Assembly (NCBI GenBank): GCA_016929335.1
Contig: JAFGIY010000113.1
Location: 1 to 39,549, forward strand
Origin: Acidobacteriota bacterium
GTDB taxonomy: Bacteria > Acidobacteriota > UBA6911
Length of the DNA stretch: 39,549 bases
Direction: 5' to 3'
Below the pieces are notes generated by a model. The model did not search any database. It saw only the letters and a program-made list of their open reading frames with translations, and was not told the origin of the DNA. Within the stretch, counting starts at the first letter, position 1; the number at the start of each line of letters is the position of its first letter. Of this stretch, positions 1-8,900 are shown in pieces. Both the position numbers and the translations under genes were made by a program.

Positions 1-33
1 AGACGGGATGATGTTGCGTATCAACTAAATAGG

Positions 34-66
34 GTGGGCCAAAATAAAGTTCCGGAAGTGGGCCAA
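34..66. repeat. Possible insertion-sequence end (two 9-bp direct repeats)
   Basis: The 9-mer GTGGGCCAA occurs at 34-42 and again at 58-66, a 24-bp period, with AAGTTCCGGAA between the copies. Repeated short terminal motifs of this kind are typical of IS21-family ends. An in-frame TGA at 70-72 sits directly before the first usable start of the following HD gene, which is what a junction between an element end and a disrupted gene would look like. No transposase is visible because the window begins here. The assignment rests on memory of the family pattern, so confidence is low. Confidence 0.3.
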
Positions 67-72
67 TTATGA

Positions 73-804
73 TTGCCGAAACCAGCATATAAGAAACTTC
101 ACGATATGCAGGAGCGGAATGAGATCCTGTACCCAAAATACCTTAGTTATTTCCTTGAATGCGGTGACCACGGCATCGCCAGTGCATTGTGGTTCCTTAA
201 TCTCACCACATCATCACAAGGAGTTTTACGAACTCCTCCGCACAGTCAAGACGAAATGAAAGGAATAATGGCTGTAGCCCGGGCCTGTTACTTTCACAAT
301 TTGGCGATGCAGCGATGTGAAAATGATCCAGGTCAGCTTTTGTTTGGCAACAGACTACCTTGCACATTTTCCCGTGAACCCCTTACCTATCTGCTCCTTC
401 TCTGTGACTTTCTTCAGGACGAAGGGCGTCCAAGCACAGAAACAGAGAAGGACTCAATAAATATGTGGAGCAACCGACCACTGGGACACGTCAAGCAGAT
501 AACTCACAAACGCGGAAGTCTGCAAATCGAGATCGAGTATTTCTGGGTGCGGATGCCCGTGAATGGAACCACGCCGGAATCGGTATCCCTATTGAGCCAT
601 CAGTGCCGCGCAGAGCAGTCAATACTCTGTAAATGGCGCGAGGCGGAAAAGAGAAAAGGGGCTAACAATCTCACATGTAATCGTGACATTTGCGACAACT
701 GCTCTGAGATCACGTCCGCGCTGAAGCTGCTTGCTCACCGACTCAAAGGGCTTCGCGCAAGACTTTTATTGGCAAACACCAAAGAGCAAATCGTGCTGGG
801 TTGA
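73..804 (+). CDS. HD-domain protein, probably 5'-truncated
   Basis: The 243-aa product carries pieces typical of the HD metal-dependent phosphohydrolase superfamily: a DHGIASA motif near residue 32, a CYFHNL motif near residue 92, and LLLLCDFLQDEGRP near residue 107, which matches the conserved (L)CDELQxWGRP segment of one HD subgroup. HD enzymes usually hydrolyse phosphomonoesters or nucleotides with bound metal; the substrate here is unknown. The only upstream start is TTG at 73 (an in-frame ATG lies at 106), and a TGA immediately precedes it. Related proteins normally have more N-terminal sequence, so the gene looks truncated, possibly by the repeat-bearing sequence upstream. The C-terminal part has several cysteines (CNRDICDNC). 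It ends 3 nt before the radical SAM gene, suggesting one transcript. Confidence 0.6.
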   Translation: MPKPAYKKLHDMQERNEILYPKYLSYFLECGDHGIASALWFLNLTTSSQGVLRTPPHSQDEMKGIMAVARACYFHNLAMQRCENDPGQLLFGNRLPCTFSREPLTYLLLLCDFLQDEGRPSTETEKDSINMWSNRPLGHVKQITHKRGSLQIEIEYFWVRMPVNGTTPESVSLLSHQCRAEQSILCKWREAEKRKGANNLTCNRDICDNCSEITSALKLLAHRLKGLRARLLLANTKEQIVLG

Positions 805-807
805 AAA

Positions 808-2244
808 ATGACATCTCCCATTAAAAGCCAAAGCATTGTTTTAGTTGAACCATCTAGCGGCCTTGGTGGTTGCTATACTTTTGCTGGGCATAATGAGTTC
901 GAGCCACTGGGCCTTGAATATGTTGCCGCATATCTGCAGATGAATGGATATAGGACTGTCGTGCTTCGGCAGGGGACGGCGAGTTGCGAAGAGATTGCGA
1001 CTCAGATCCTGCGGCACCAACCTGCCGTTTTGGGCATGTCAGTCATGACACACGCGGCAACCTCTGCCGCGATGATTTCGGCAGTTGTGAAGAATGCTAA
1101 TTCCTCTATTACCATTGTCGCGGGCGGCTATCACCCTTCTGGAGATCCGGAGTATGCGCGGACCCAAGGGATTGACTACGCTGTGATCGGTGAAGGAGAG
1201 GAAACATTTCGGAATCTTCTCGATTCGATAGAGTCAAGCCGTGAACCGGCGACTGTTCAGGGTTTGAGATTCTTGCGTGACGGTGCCATTGTTGACACGG
1301 GACCTGCAAACCGTATTGGGTTGCTCGATGCTATCCCGTTCCCGTTACGCTCATCCGAGATTCTTGGTAATGCACGCATGCACGGGCTTATGTCTCCGCC
1401 CCCGAGTCTGCAACGCTCTGTGGCCGTCGTTCTCGCAAGCCGCGGGTGCCCTCATGCATGTACGTTTTGCTGCAGTCCGTCCTTGTGGGGACGGAAAGTC
1501 AATTACCGCTCACCGGAAAACGTTTTGACCGAAATTGACGACCTCGTCCAGAGATTTCATACAAACGCTCTCTTTTTTTCCGATCTTACATTTAATGTGA
1601 GCAATAGCCGAGTTCAGGAACTGTGCAAACACCTGTCCAGTTATAAGAAGATGCCACGTTGGTATTCGATGTGCACTACAACTGGGCTAGAGGCCAAGAC
1701 GCTTGAATTGATGAGCGTTGCTGGTTGCAGCAAGATAGGATTTGGAATTGAATCCCTTTCCCAGGAAACTCTGCATAACATCGGCAAGCGCAAGATATTT
1801 CACGAAGGAGAATTAAACACCACGCTAGCGGCATGTGATTCGCTTGGCATTCTCACGAAGGGGTACTTGATCATCGGCTATCCATGGGAATCAGCGTTGT
1901 CGTTGGAGCAGTTTAAAGAAGCCGTTCTTTGCCTGCCGATTGATGAGATCCGCATCTCTTTCTTTACTCCATTCCCCGGCAGTGAAGCGTTCAAGCAGTT
2001 TGAGGCGAGCTTCGTTACGCGGGATTGGTCGAAGTTTAACGCAATTAGGGATCTTGTCATAAGCAATGACAATGGCTTGACAGACGAAACGTTGAAGGCA
2101 TTCAGACAGGAGGTGTTCCGTATTTTCTATGGTTCACCTACTTACCAACGCCGCGTACAATGCAAGATTCAACGACATCCTGAACTGAGACCCGCCTTCG
2201 ATGAGTTTTTCGCCTTCCTGAAGTCGGGGGGCGTATTGCCTTAG
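808..2244 (+). CDS. B12-binding domain radical SAM protein
   Basis: The 478-aa protein has the two-domain layout of cobalamin-dependent radical SAM enzymes. The N-terminal ~150 residues look like a Rossmann-type B12-binding domain (GLEYVAAYLQMNGY, then IVAGGYHPSGDPE and AVIGEGEET). The radical SAM cluster motif CxxxCxxC is Cys214, Cys218 and Cys221 within RGCPHACTFC, followed by a TIM-barrel-like stretch with FGIESLSQ and TKGYLIIGYPWE. Such enzymes bind a [4Fe-4S] cluster and cleave S-adenosylmethionine to a radical, often for methylation or ring rearrangement at unreactive carbons. The substrate cannot be read from sequence. It starts at ATG 808 just after the HD gene and ends 28 nt before livH, so it may be co-transcribed with the transporter. 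That neighbourhood suggests uptake or turnover of an amino-acid-like compound, which is inference. Confidence 0.85.
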   Translation: MTSPIKSQSIVLVEPSSGLGGCYTFAGHNEFEPLGLEYVAAYLQMNGYRTVVLRQGTASCEEIATQILRHQPAVLGMSVMTHAATSAAMISAVVKNANSSITIVAGGYHPSGDPEYARTQGIDYAVIGEGEETFRNLLDSIESSREPATVQGLRFLRDGAIVDTGPANRIGLLDAIPFPLRSSEILGNARMHGLMSPPPSLQRSVAVVLASRGCPHACTFCCSPSLWGRKVNYRSPENVLTEIDDLVQRFHTNALFFSDLTFNVSNSRVQELCKHLSSYKKMPRWYSMCTTTGLEAKTLELMSVAGCSKIGFGIESLSQETLHNIGKRKIFHEGELNTTLAACDSLGILTKGYLIIGYPWESALSLEQFKEAVLCLPIDEIRISFFTPFPGSEAFKQFEASFVTRDWSKFNAIRDLVISNDNGLTDETLKAFRQEVFRIFYGSPTYQRRVQCKIQRHPELRPAFDEFFAFLKSGGVLP

Positions 2245-2272
2245 TTGCTAAGGAATCCTGTTAGGAGGCAAC

Positions 2273-3148
2273 GTGTTACAGGTTGTGGCCAATGGTATTG
2301 CAGCCGGAGCCCGAGTGCTCATTGTGGCAGTCGGATTTTACCTGATACTCCGGGTCGCGCGTTTTCTTCATCTGGCCCACGCTGTCTTCATCACGGCAGG
2401 TGCCTACAGCGCATACACACTCTATACACTGGGTGGCATACCCTTCCTACCTGCGCTCTGCCTCGCCGTTATCGCCTGTGGCGTTTTAGGGGGAGTGGTT
2501 GATGCTACTATCTACAGATCCGCTAGAAGGACGGCGTCATCTCTGGTCTTGCTACTGATCTCCTTGGGCCTGTACATAGCGGGGCAAAACATCATCTCGC
2601 TTGTTTTTGGGGACGCCCCAATCGTAATTAGGAAATGGGCGCAGCCTACAACATTCACATTGGGTTCTGTCACCGTAACACTGAGCCAGGTTAGCACTGT
2701 CTTGGTGGCCTTGACCCTTGTATGCGTTCTGGCAGCCTTTCTGCAATTAAGTCGTACCGGTCGTATGCTCAGAGCGGTCGGTTCAAACATGTCATTGGCG
2801 CGGATTTCCGGGATACGCGTAGATGGTCTAATCTTGCATGCTTTCGTTATCGGCTCTGCATTCGCTGCTATAGCCGGTATTCTCGCCTGTCTTGAAGTGG
2901 ATGCGACGCCCTCCATGGGGCTAGGTATGTTGATGCTCAGTCTCATTGCGGTGATTGCCGGTTGGTCATGGGGCCTTATGGGCATATCACTAATTTCGCT
3001 TATTCTGGGGGTGCTGCAGCATTTGACCGCCTATTTCTGCGGCGCACAGTGGCAAGATGTCATAGCCTTCGCTTTTTTGACAGTAGTATTTGTTCTCCGG
3101 GGGCGGCGCGGAATAGCAGCTCTGAATGGCGCAGCGGCAAGTGGGTAG
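2273..3148 (+). CDS. livH: Branched-chain amino-acid ABC transporter permease LivH
   Basis: This 291-aa, strongly hydrophobic protein has about eight membrane spans and the LivH-type features of the HAAT permease family: LRVARFLHLAHAVFITAGAY near residues 25-44, the early FLHLAHG-type motif, and an RAVGSNMSLARISGI cytoplasmic loop near residues 164-178 that fits the ATPase-contact site. It forms one half of the inner-membrane channel, with LivM as the other half. Translation starts at GTG 2273, supported by an AGGAGG ribosome binding site at 2263-2268. It precedes livM by only a few bases. Similar permeases also carry urea, amides or aromatic acids, so the substrate class is not certain. Confidence 0.88.
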   Translation: MLQVVANGIAAGARVLIVAVGFYLILRVARFLHLAHAVFITAGAYSAYTLYTLGGIPFLPALCLAVIACGVLGGVVDATIYRSARRTASSLVLLLISLGLYIAGQNIISLVFGDAPIVIRKWAQPTTFTLGSVTVTLSQVSTVLVALTLVCVLAAFLQLSRTGRMLRAVGSNMSLARISGIRVDGLILHAFVIGSAFAAIAGILACLEVDATPSMGLGMLMLSLIAVIAGWSWGLMGISLISLILGVLQHLTAYFCGAQWQDVIAFAFLTVVFVLRGRRGIAALNGAAASG

Positions 3149-3154
3149 GTATTG

Positions 3155-4042
3155 ATGGATTACATCCTTCACATCGCAGTTTTCATATTCCTCTACTGGA
3201 TGCTTGCTGCATCTCTCAATCTTGTAGTGGGCTATACCGGTATTCTCTCTATCGGACACGCTGCATTTTATGGTGTCGGCGCATACAGCGCCGCCCTTAT
3301 GTCTTTGCACTTCCAGACGCCATTCCTGGTCAACATTGTATGCGCTGTAGTGACTTGCATCTCGCTGGGGATTATAGTCGGAGGCCCCACACTCAGATTG
3401 CGCAACGACGATTTCGTTATCGCCTCATTCGCTTTTCAGATTGCCACTTTCAACGTCCTCAATAATTGGCTGCCTGTAACCGGTGGTCCTATGGGCATGG
3501 CTGGAATTCCGCCTCCAACCGTTCTGGGTCTTACGGTTACCTCGCGATGGGGCTTCGTGGCGCTGTCCGGTATCTTCGCTATCGTTGTTGCAGGCTTCCT
3601 TGCCTTCGTGACTCGTTCGCCTTTGGGCCGAGTCCTTCAGGCAAGCCGCGAAGACGAAGTCTTTGCGGCGGCAATGGGTAAGAATGTAGCCAGATACAAA
3701 TTGCTTGCCTTCGTAATTGGTGCTGCAATCGCCGGATGTGTCGGAGTCATCTATGCTCATTACATCAGGTACATTGACCCGAGCAGTTTCACGCTCATGG
3801 AGTCGATCTTCATAATTGCGATTGTGGTCTTCGGCGGCGCCGGCAGCCTTTGGGGTCCTCTTATCGGGGCAACCATTCTTGTGGTCATGCCAGAGATCTT
3901 GCGGTTTGTGGGAATGCCAGTAGCCGTGGCTGCTAATCTGCGACAGACGCTCTATGGCATCATCTTGGCGGCATTTATGCTAATCCGCCCGCAGGGAATC
4001 ATAGGTCAATATGCATTTGGGAAGGAGAGAATCCGTCGGTGA
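3155..4042 (+). CDS. livM: Branched-chain amino-acid ABC transporter permease LivM
   Basis: About 295 aa and highly hydrophobic, with LivM family hallmarks: AASLNLVVGYTGILSIGHAA near residues 19-38 and a REDEVFAAAMGKNVARYKL loop in the middle, the expected contact with the ATPases. FGGAGSLWGPLIGA follows near residue 227 and the end is a typical RPQGI motif. It pairs with LivH to form the membrane channel. The start could be TTG 3152 or ATG 3155; ATG is preferred. Its stop overlaps the livG start in a GTGA overlap (4039-4042), so translation of the two is probably coupled. Confidence 0.88.
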   Translation: MDYILHIAVFIFLYWMLAASLNLVVGYTGILSIGHAAFYGVGAYSAALMSLHFQTPFLVNIVCAVVTCISLGIIVGGPTLRLRNDDFVIASFAFQIATFNVLNNWLPVTGGPMGMAGIPPPTVLGLTVTSRWGFVALSGIFAIVVAGFLAFVTRSPLGRVLQASREDEVFAAAMGKNVARYKLLAFVIGAAIAGCVGVIYAHYIRYIDPSSFTLMESIFIIAIVVFGGAGSLWGPLIGATILVVMPEILRFVGMPVAVAANLRQTLYGIILAAFMLIRPQGIIGQYAFGKERIRR

Positions 4043-4794
4043 AGACACTCGCCGAGGTGACAACGCTGACAAAGAGCTTCGACGGCATAGCCGCACTTGA
4101 TGACTTCTCCTGCTCAATCGGGCAGCAGGAGATACTCGGTTTGATAGGTCCTAACGGCGCGGGGAAGACCACGTTCCTCAATGTCTTAAGTGGACTCACG
4201 CCTCCCGACCGTGGAAACGCAACCTTCAAAGGCAAGAGCGTCATTGGCCTCCAACCTTACGAGATCGCTAAACTGGGTGTGGCACGGACTTTCCAGAACC
4301 TACGACTCATCCGCCGCCTCCCAGTCCTGGAGAACGTTCTTTTGTGCTTTCAGAATCAGCCTGGTGAGCACCTGCACTGCCTATTCTTGCGGCACAGGGC
4401 ATGCTCATCTCATGAAACTGAAAACCGAAACAAAGCCAGCACGTTATTGGAGAGGGTTGGCTTATTGCAGATGGCGCATGTCTTGACAGACGACCTTTCA
4501 TACGGCCAACAAAAGCTCCTGAGTCTTGTCTGCTGCCTCGCCATGGAGGCTGAACTCCTGCTGCTGGATGAACCAGTTGCAGGCATCGCGCCAGAACTGA
4601 TCGACACAATTCTATCGCTTATCAAAGAATTACCCAGCCAAGGCAAATCAGTAATCATGGTCGAACACAACGTCGAAGCCTTGAGTAGAATCTGCCAACG
4701 CGCCATCTTCATGGATGCCGGCCAAAAACTCTGCGAAGGGAAGCCATCTGAGGTATTCAATGATCCAAGGGTCATCGAGGCATATCTCGACTGA
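4039..4794 (+). CDS. livG: Branched-chain amino-acid ABC transporter ATPase LivG
   Basis: This 251-aa ABC ATPase energises the LivHM channel from the cytoplasm. Walker A is GPNGAGKTT starting at Gly37, followed by the LivG-type ARTFQNLRLIRRLPVLENV block. The ABC signature appears as LSYGQQKLL, Walker B as LLLLDEPVAGI, and the switch histidine as EHNVEAL. LSYGQQ instead of LSGGQQ is common in LivG proteins. Start is GTG 4039, overlapping the livM stop by 4 nt. The middle insert (HCLFLRHRACSSHETENRNK) is a little unusual but fits the variable region between Walker A and the signature. The livF gene follows after 12 nt. Confidence 0.9.
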   Translation: MKTLAEVTTLTKSFDGIAALDDFSCSIGQQEILGLIGPNGAGKTTFLNVLSGLTPPDRGNATFKGKSVIGLQPYEIAKLGVARTFQNLRLIRRLPVLENVLLCFQNQPGEHLHCLFLRHRACSSHETENRNKASTLLERVGLLQMAHVLTDDLSYGQQKLLSLVCCLAMEAELLLLDEPVAGIAPELIDTILSLIKELPSQGKSVIMVEHNVEALSRICQRAIFMDAGQKLCEGKPSEVFNDPRVIEAYLD

Positions 4795-4806
4795 GAAAAA
4801 AGAATT

Positions 4807-5508
4807 ATGCTTGAAATCAGACAGTTGAATTCGGGATACGGCAAAAAACAGGTGCTATACGGCATCTCGCTGATGGTCCAATCCGGTGAGTTGGCTGCGC
4901 TTATTGGACCCAACGGTGCTGGTAAGTCAACTGTCTTGAGAGTTATTCATGGACTTTTACCGGCATGGTGCGGCGAGGTTTCTTTTGAAGGAACTGGGTT
5001 GGACCAAATCAGCCCCGCTATGCGTGTGGCGAAAGGCATCACCTTTGCTCCACAAGGAAACCCAGTTTTTGCGGAACTCTCCGTCTGGGAAAACCTGGAA
5101 ATGGGCGGGATACAACTGTCGAAAAGCCAGACCCAAGACCGAATCGAAGAAGTTTTGCAGTTTTTCCCAACCTTGCGCGACTACCAACGGAAGATGGCCG
5201 GCTTGCTTTCGGGCGGAGAACAGCAGATGCTTGCTCTCGGTCGTGCACTTATGCCTAAACCGAAACTTCTTATGCTGGATGAGCCATCACTCGGTCTATC
5301 CCCAAGCATTGTTTCACAAGTTTTCGAAAAGATAACGGAGGTCAACCAAACGACAGGGACATCAATCCTGATCGTCGAACAGAAAGTTCGCCAAGTCCTA
5401 CAAATTGTGGATCGTGTTTATTCTCTGAAACTCGGAAGAGTATTCTACGAAGGAAAACCGGTAGACTTAGCGGAAAACAAAGATCTAATGAAACGTCTCT
5501 TTCTATAG
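4807..5508 (+). CDS. livF: Branched-chain amino-acid ABC transporter ATPase LivF
   Basis: The 233-aa protein is the second ATPase of the Liv-type importer. Visible motifs are Walker A (GPNGAGKSTVLRVI), a Q-loop (FAPQGNPVFAELSVWENLEMG), the canonical signature LSGGEQQML, Walker B LLMLDEPSLGLSP and the switch histidine position replaced by VEQKV, which is the usual LivF form. It likely pairs with LivG beneath LivH and LivM. It closes the operon; a weak hairpin follows at 5527-5542. No periplasmic binding protein gene is present on either side, so the importer must use one encoded elsewhere. Confidence 0.9.
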   Translation: MLEIRQLNSGYGKKQVLYGISLMVQSGELAALIGPNGAGKSTVLRVIHGLLPAWCGEVSFEGTGLDQISPAMRVAKGITFAPQGNPVFAELSVWENLEMGGIQLSKSQTQDRIEEVLQFFPTLRDYQRKMAGLLSGGEQQMLALGRALMPKPKLLMLDEPSLGLSPSIVSQVFEKITEVNQTTGTSILIVEQKVRQVLQIVDRVYSLKLGRVFYEGKPVDLAENKDLMKRLFL

Positions 5509-5914
5509 GGGCAATTGTTGGTTGCCGGGAGACACATCTCCCTAGCTTTATAGGTATTTATTGAGGGTTGTTAGAAAATCACATCTGTGCGGCTGTGCCA
5601 AGAGAGAGAAGAAACCGCCAAGGAGGATTTCCCGCTTGGTATGCGTCCGGTGAACCCATCTTTCGCCCGTAACCTCTCAAAGTAATACTCCCCCTGAAAA
5701 TGGAGCAGCGCACATGGGTGCGCACATCCAGACTGGATGCTGCCGACAGAACTCCCGGATCGAAAGTTTGCTGCGTGTTGCCTCGCGGAACAGATCCACA
5801 GAGGGGTACCCGGCGCATGTCCCTGACTGTAAGGCGCAACGAATAGCTTCGTAGTTGATGTTCTCACGTATTTAACATTATTGATGATATGGACCGCTCC
5901 ATTTATCGCTTCCT
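5509..5914. other. 406-bp gap between Liv operon and defence locus
   Basis: No convincing gene is seen. An open frame on the - strand (5571-5867, 98 codons) has no recognisable domain and unusual composition, and may be a remnant of an older gene or element. A short hairpin, GCGCAC at 5708-5713 with GTGCGC at 5718-5723, is present. The last ~80 bp are AT-richer (TATTTAACATTATTGATGATATGG) and are the natural place for the promoter of the downstream locus, but no clear -35/-10 pair was found. Confidence 0.4.
5527..5542 (+). terminator. Weak hairpin after livF
   Basis: GGGAGA at 5527-5532 pairs with TCTCCC at 5537-5542 across a 4-nt CACA loop, 18 nt after the livF stop. The following bases (TAGCTTTATAGG) are only mildly T-rich, so this would be a poor intrinsic terminator. 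Position at the operon end is the main support. Confidence 0.3.
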
Positions 5915-8900
5915 GTGATATCCTCTAAATCCAAATTCTCGCAAAACTTGGCCCCTTCAATCGGTAACGCGCTAGATCAGCTGGAGGATCAGCTATTGGG
6001 TAGAGATGAGATACAACCAGGGGTGATTGTTGGGGGGCCATTCCTGCCTGAATCAATTGAAGTTATTGCCGTCGTGCCGATGGGCGAATCACTTAAGATC
6101 ATCGGGAAAGGTCTCCAATCCGGGCTGGCACGAGATCCGATATTGTCGGCTGATCAGCTCTCACAATTAAAAATATCGACCCAGCAATTGCCTTTTGACG
6201 GGGATGCTAGGCTTTTCAGGCTCGGCGTTGAAGCTCACAGGCTTGGCCTTGCTTATGAGTATGACCCGTACTTCTCCCTTTCGATTGCCAGGGTGGATCC
6301 TCTCCCACACCAATTGGAGGCGGTCTACGACTACTTCCTGAAGCTGCCGCGAATCCGGTTCCTGTTAGCAGATGATCCCGGTGCCGGGAAGACAATCATG
6401 GCAGGACTCCTGCTCAAAGAACTGAAGGCCAGGGGCTTAATACGCCGAACCCTCATCGTTACGCCGGCAAACCTTACATTCCAATGGCAGCGTGAACTTA
6501 AAGACAAATTCCGAGAAACATTCGAGGTCATCCGCAGTGATGTTCTCCGGGCCAACTATGGTGTGAATCCCTGGCAGGAACGAGACCAGGTGATCACTTC
6601 GGTCTCTTGGGTTTCTACTATTGAAGATGCCCGGGAGAGCCTGCTGCGTTCCCACTGGGATCTCATCATAGTGGATGAAGCCCACAAGATGAGTGCATAC
6701 GCCGACGATCGCAAGACCCTCGCCTATCGCCTTGGCGAGGCTCTTTCAAACATGACGGACCACTTCCTGCTCATGACGGCAACGCCGCACAAAGGGGATC
6801 CCCAGAATTTTTGTCTCTTTCTCTCTCTGCTTGACCGCGATGTCTACGGCAGCGTCCAGAGCCTTAAAGAAGCCATGAGGCGCAATGAGGCGCCATTTTA
6901 TCTGCGCCGGACGAAGGAGGCATTGGTCAGTTTCCCTAATCCAGAGACCGGTGAAGTCCGAAAGCTCTTCACCAAGCGGGAAGTCCGAACAGCAGCATTC
7001 GACCTGGATGGCGAGGAGCTGGAGTTCTACGATGAGCTTACCCATTACGTCGAGGATCAGTCGATTCGCGCTTCTGCAGATGATTCGGCTCGTGGACGGG
7101 CTGTCGGATTCACAATGGCAATGCTGCAGCGCCGGATGGCATCAACGGTCTATGCGGTTCGCCGCAGCCTTGAGCGAATGCGCGGCAGGCGGGAGAAGAT
7201 CCTGGCTGATCCCGAGACATACCGCCGAGAACAGATCGAAACCCGTCTACCGGATGATTTCGAGGATTTGACCGAAGAGGAACAGGCGGACATCATTGCC
7301 CAGCTCGAGGATGTCGTCGTTTCAGTAGATCCATCCGAACTGCGATCAGAGATATCCAAACTAACCAAGCTGATTGATCGCGCCAAAGGGCTTGAGCATC
7401 GCCAGGTCGAATCGAAACTCTCTAAGCTGAAGGCCATTCTGACTGATGAGGGGATCTTCTCAAATCCCCAAATGAAGCTTCTCGTGTTTACCGAACATAA
7501 AGATTCCCTCGAGTTCCTGGCTGGAGACGGACGTAACGACCGGCCCCTCGGAAAACTTCGTGAATGGGGACTTACTGTCACCCAAATTTTCGGCGGCATG
7601 AAAATCGGCGACCGCGACACCCCCGGATCGAGGATCTACGCTGAACGCGAATTCCGCGAATCCGCGCAAGTCCTGGTTGCCACGGAAGCAGCCGGCGAGG
7701 GCATTAACCTCCAGTTCTGCTGGCTCATGGTCAACTACGACATTCCCTGGAATCCGGTCAGGCTGGAACAGCGAGTCGGCCGCATCCATCGTTATGGCCA
7801 GGAACATGATTGCCTCATTTTCAATTTCGTTGCTCAGAACACCCGCGAGGGCCGGGTTCTCCAGAAACTCCACGACCGACTGAAGGAAATCAGAAAAGAA
7901 CTCGGCACCGATCAAGTTTTCGACGTTGTCGGCGAGATATTTCCGGCGAACCGGCTTGAGCGGCTTCTCCGGGAAATGTATGCGCGCCGGACCGATGAAC
8001 GATCCATTCAGGAGCGGATAGTCAAAGAAGTCGACCCGGATCGATTCAGGGAGATAACGGAATCCGCTTTAGAGGGTTTGGCGAAGAAGGAATTGAATTT
8101 GTCTGCCATCGTCGGCCGGTCAGTTGAAGCCAAGGAACGGCGTTTAGTACCTGAGGCAATCGAGCAGTTCTTTGTTGAGGCAGCCCCGGAATCCGGTATG
8201 CAGCCCAAGCCTGTCAGTTCGGGTTCTCATGTTTATCGAATCGGTAAGATTCCGAGAAGCCTGCTTCAAATCGGGGACCAGCTCGAGCCGCGCTTTGGAC
8301 GGCTCGGGAAAGAATACGGCAAGGTTGTATTTGACAAAGCCCTTCTAGCGCCTGATCCAACATTGGAATGGGTCACTCCCGGACATCCTCTTTTCGAAAC
8401 CGTACGGGCTGACCTCCTGAGCAGAGTTGAGGACAACTTGCGCCGAGGCGCAGTTTTCTTCGACCTTCACCGCAATGAGCCCGGCCTCTTCGATGTTTTC
8501 GCCGGATCCATTAAGGACGGGAGAGGAAACACACTCCACCGCTCTCTTTTCGTCGTCGAAACCTCTGCTACCGGTGAGATGACTGTTCGCAGACCGACTG
8601 TATTTCAGGACATCAGCCCGGCTCCGAAATCCACTCCTGTTCCTACTATGACATTTACAGTCCCTGATCGACAATCTGTCGAAAGTTTCCTGTATCGCCA
8701 TACTCTGCAGCCGTGGTTGATTGAGATCGCGAAGGAGCGAGAGCACTCGATGTCCACGGTTTCGAAGCATGTTGAGATCAGCCTCAACGCGCTCATCGAC
8801 CGGCAGCAGGTCCATCTAGGAGAGTTTCTGAACCGCCAGGTCGAGGGGCAAACCATCACAGGACTGGACGGGCTGATTTCCCAGGCCGAACAACATCTCG

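Noticed and set aside
2512..2985. 157-codon frame on the - strand over livH
   Set aside because: It is the antisense shadow of a well-supported permease gene.
5571..5867. 98-codon frame on the - strand between livF and the helicase
   Set aside because: No recognisable domain, no ribosome binding site, and composition unlike neighbouring genes; possibly a remnant.
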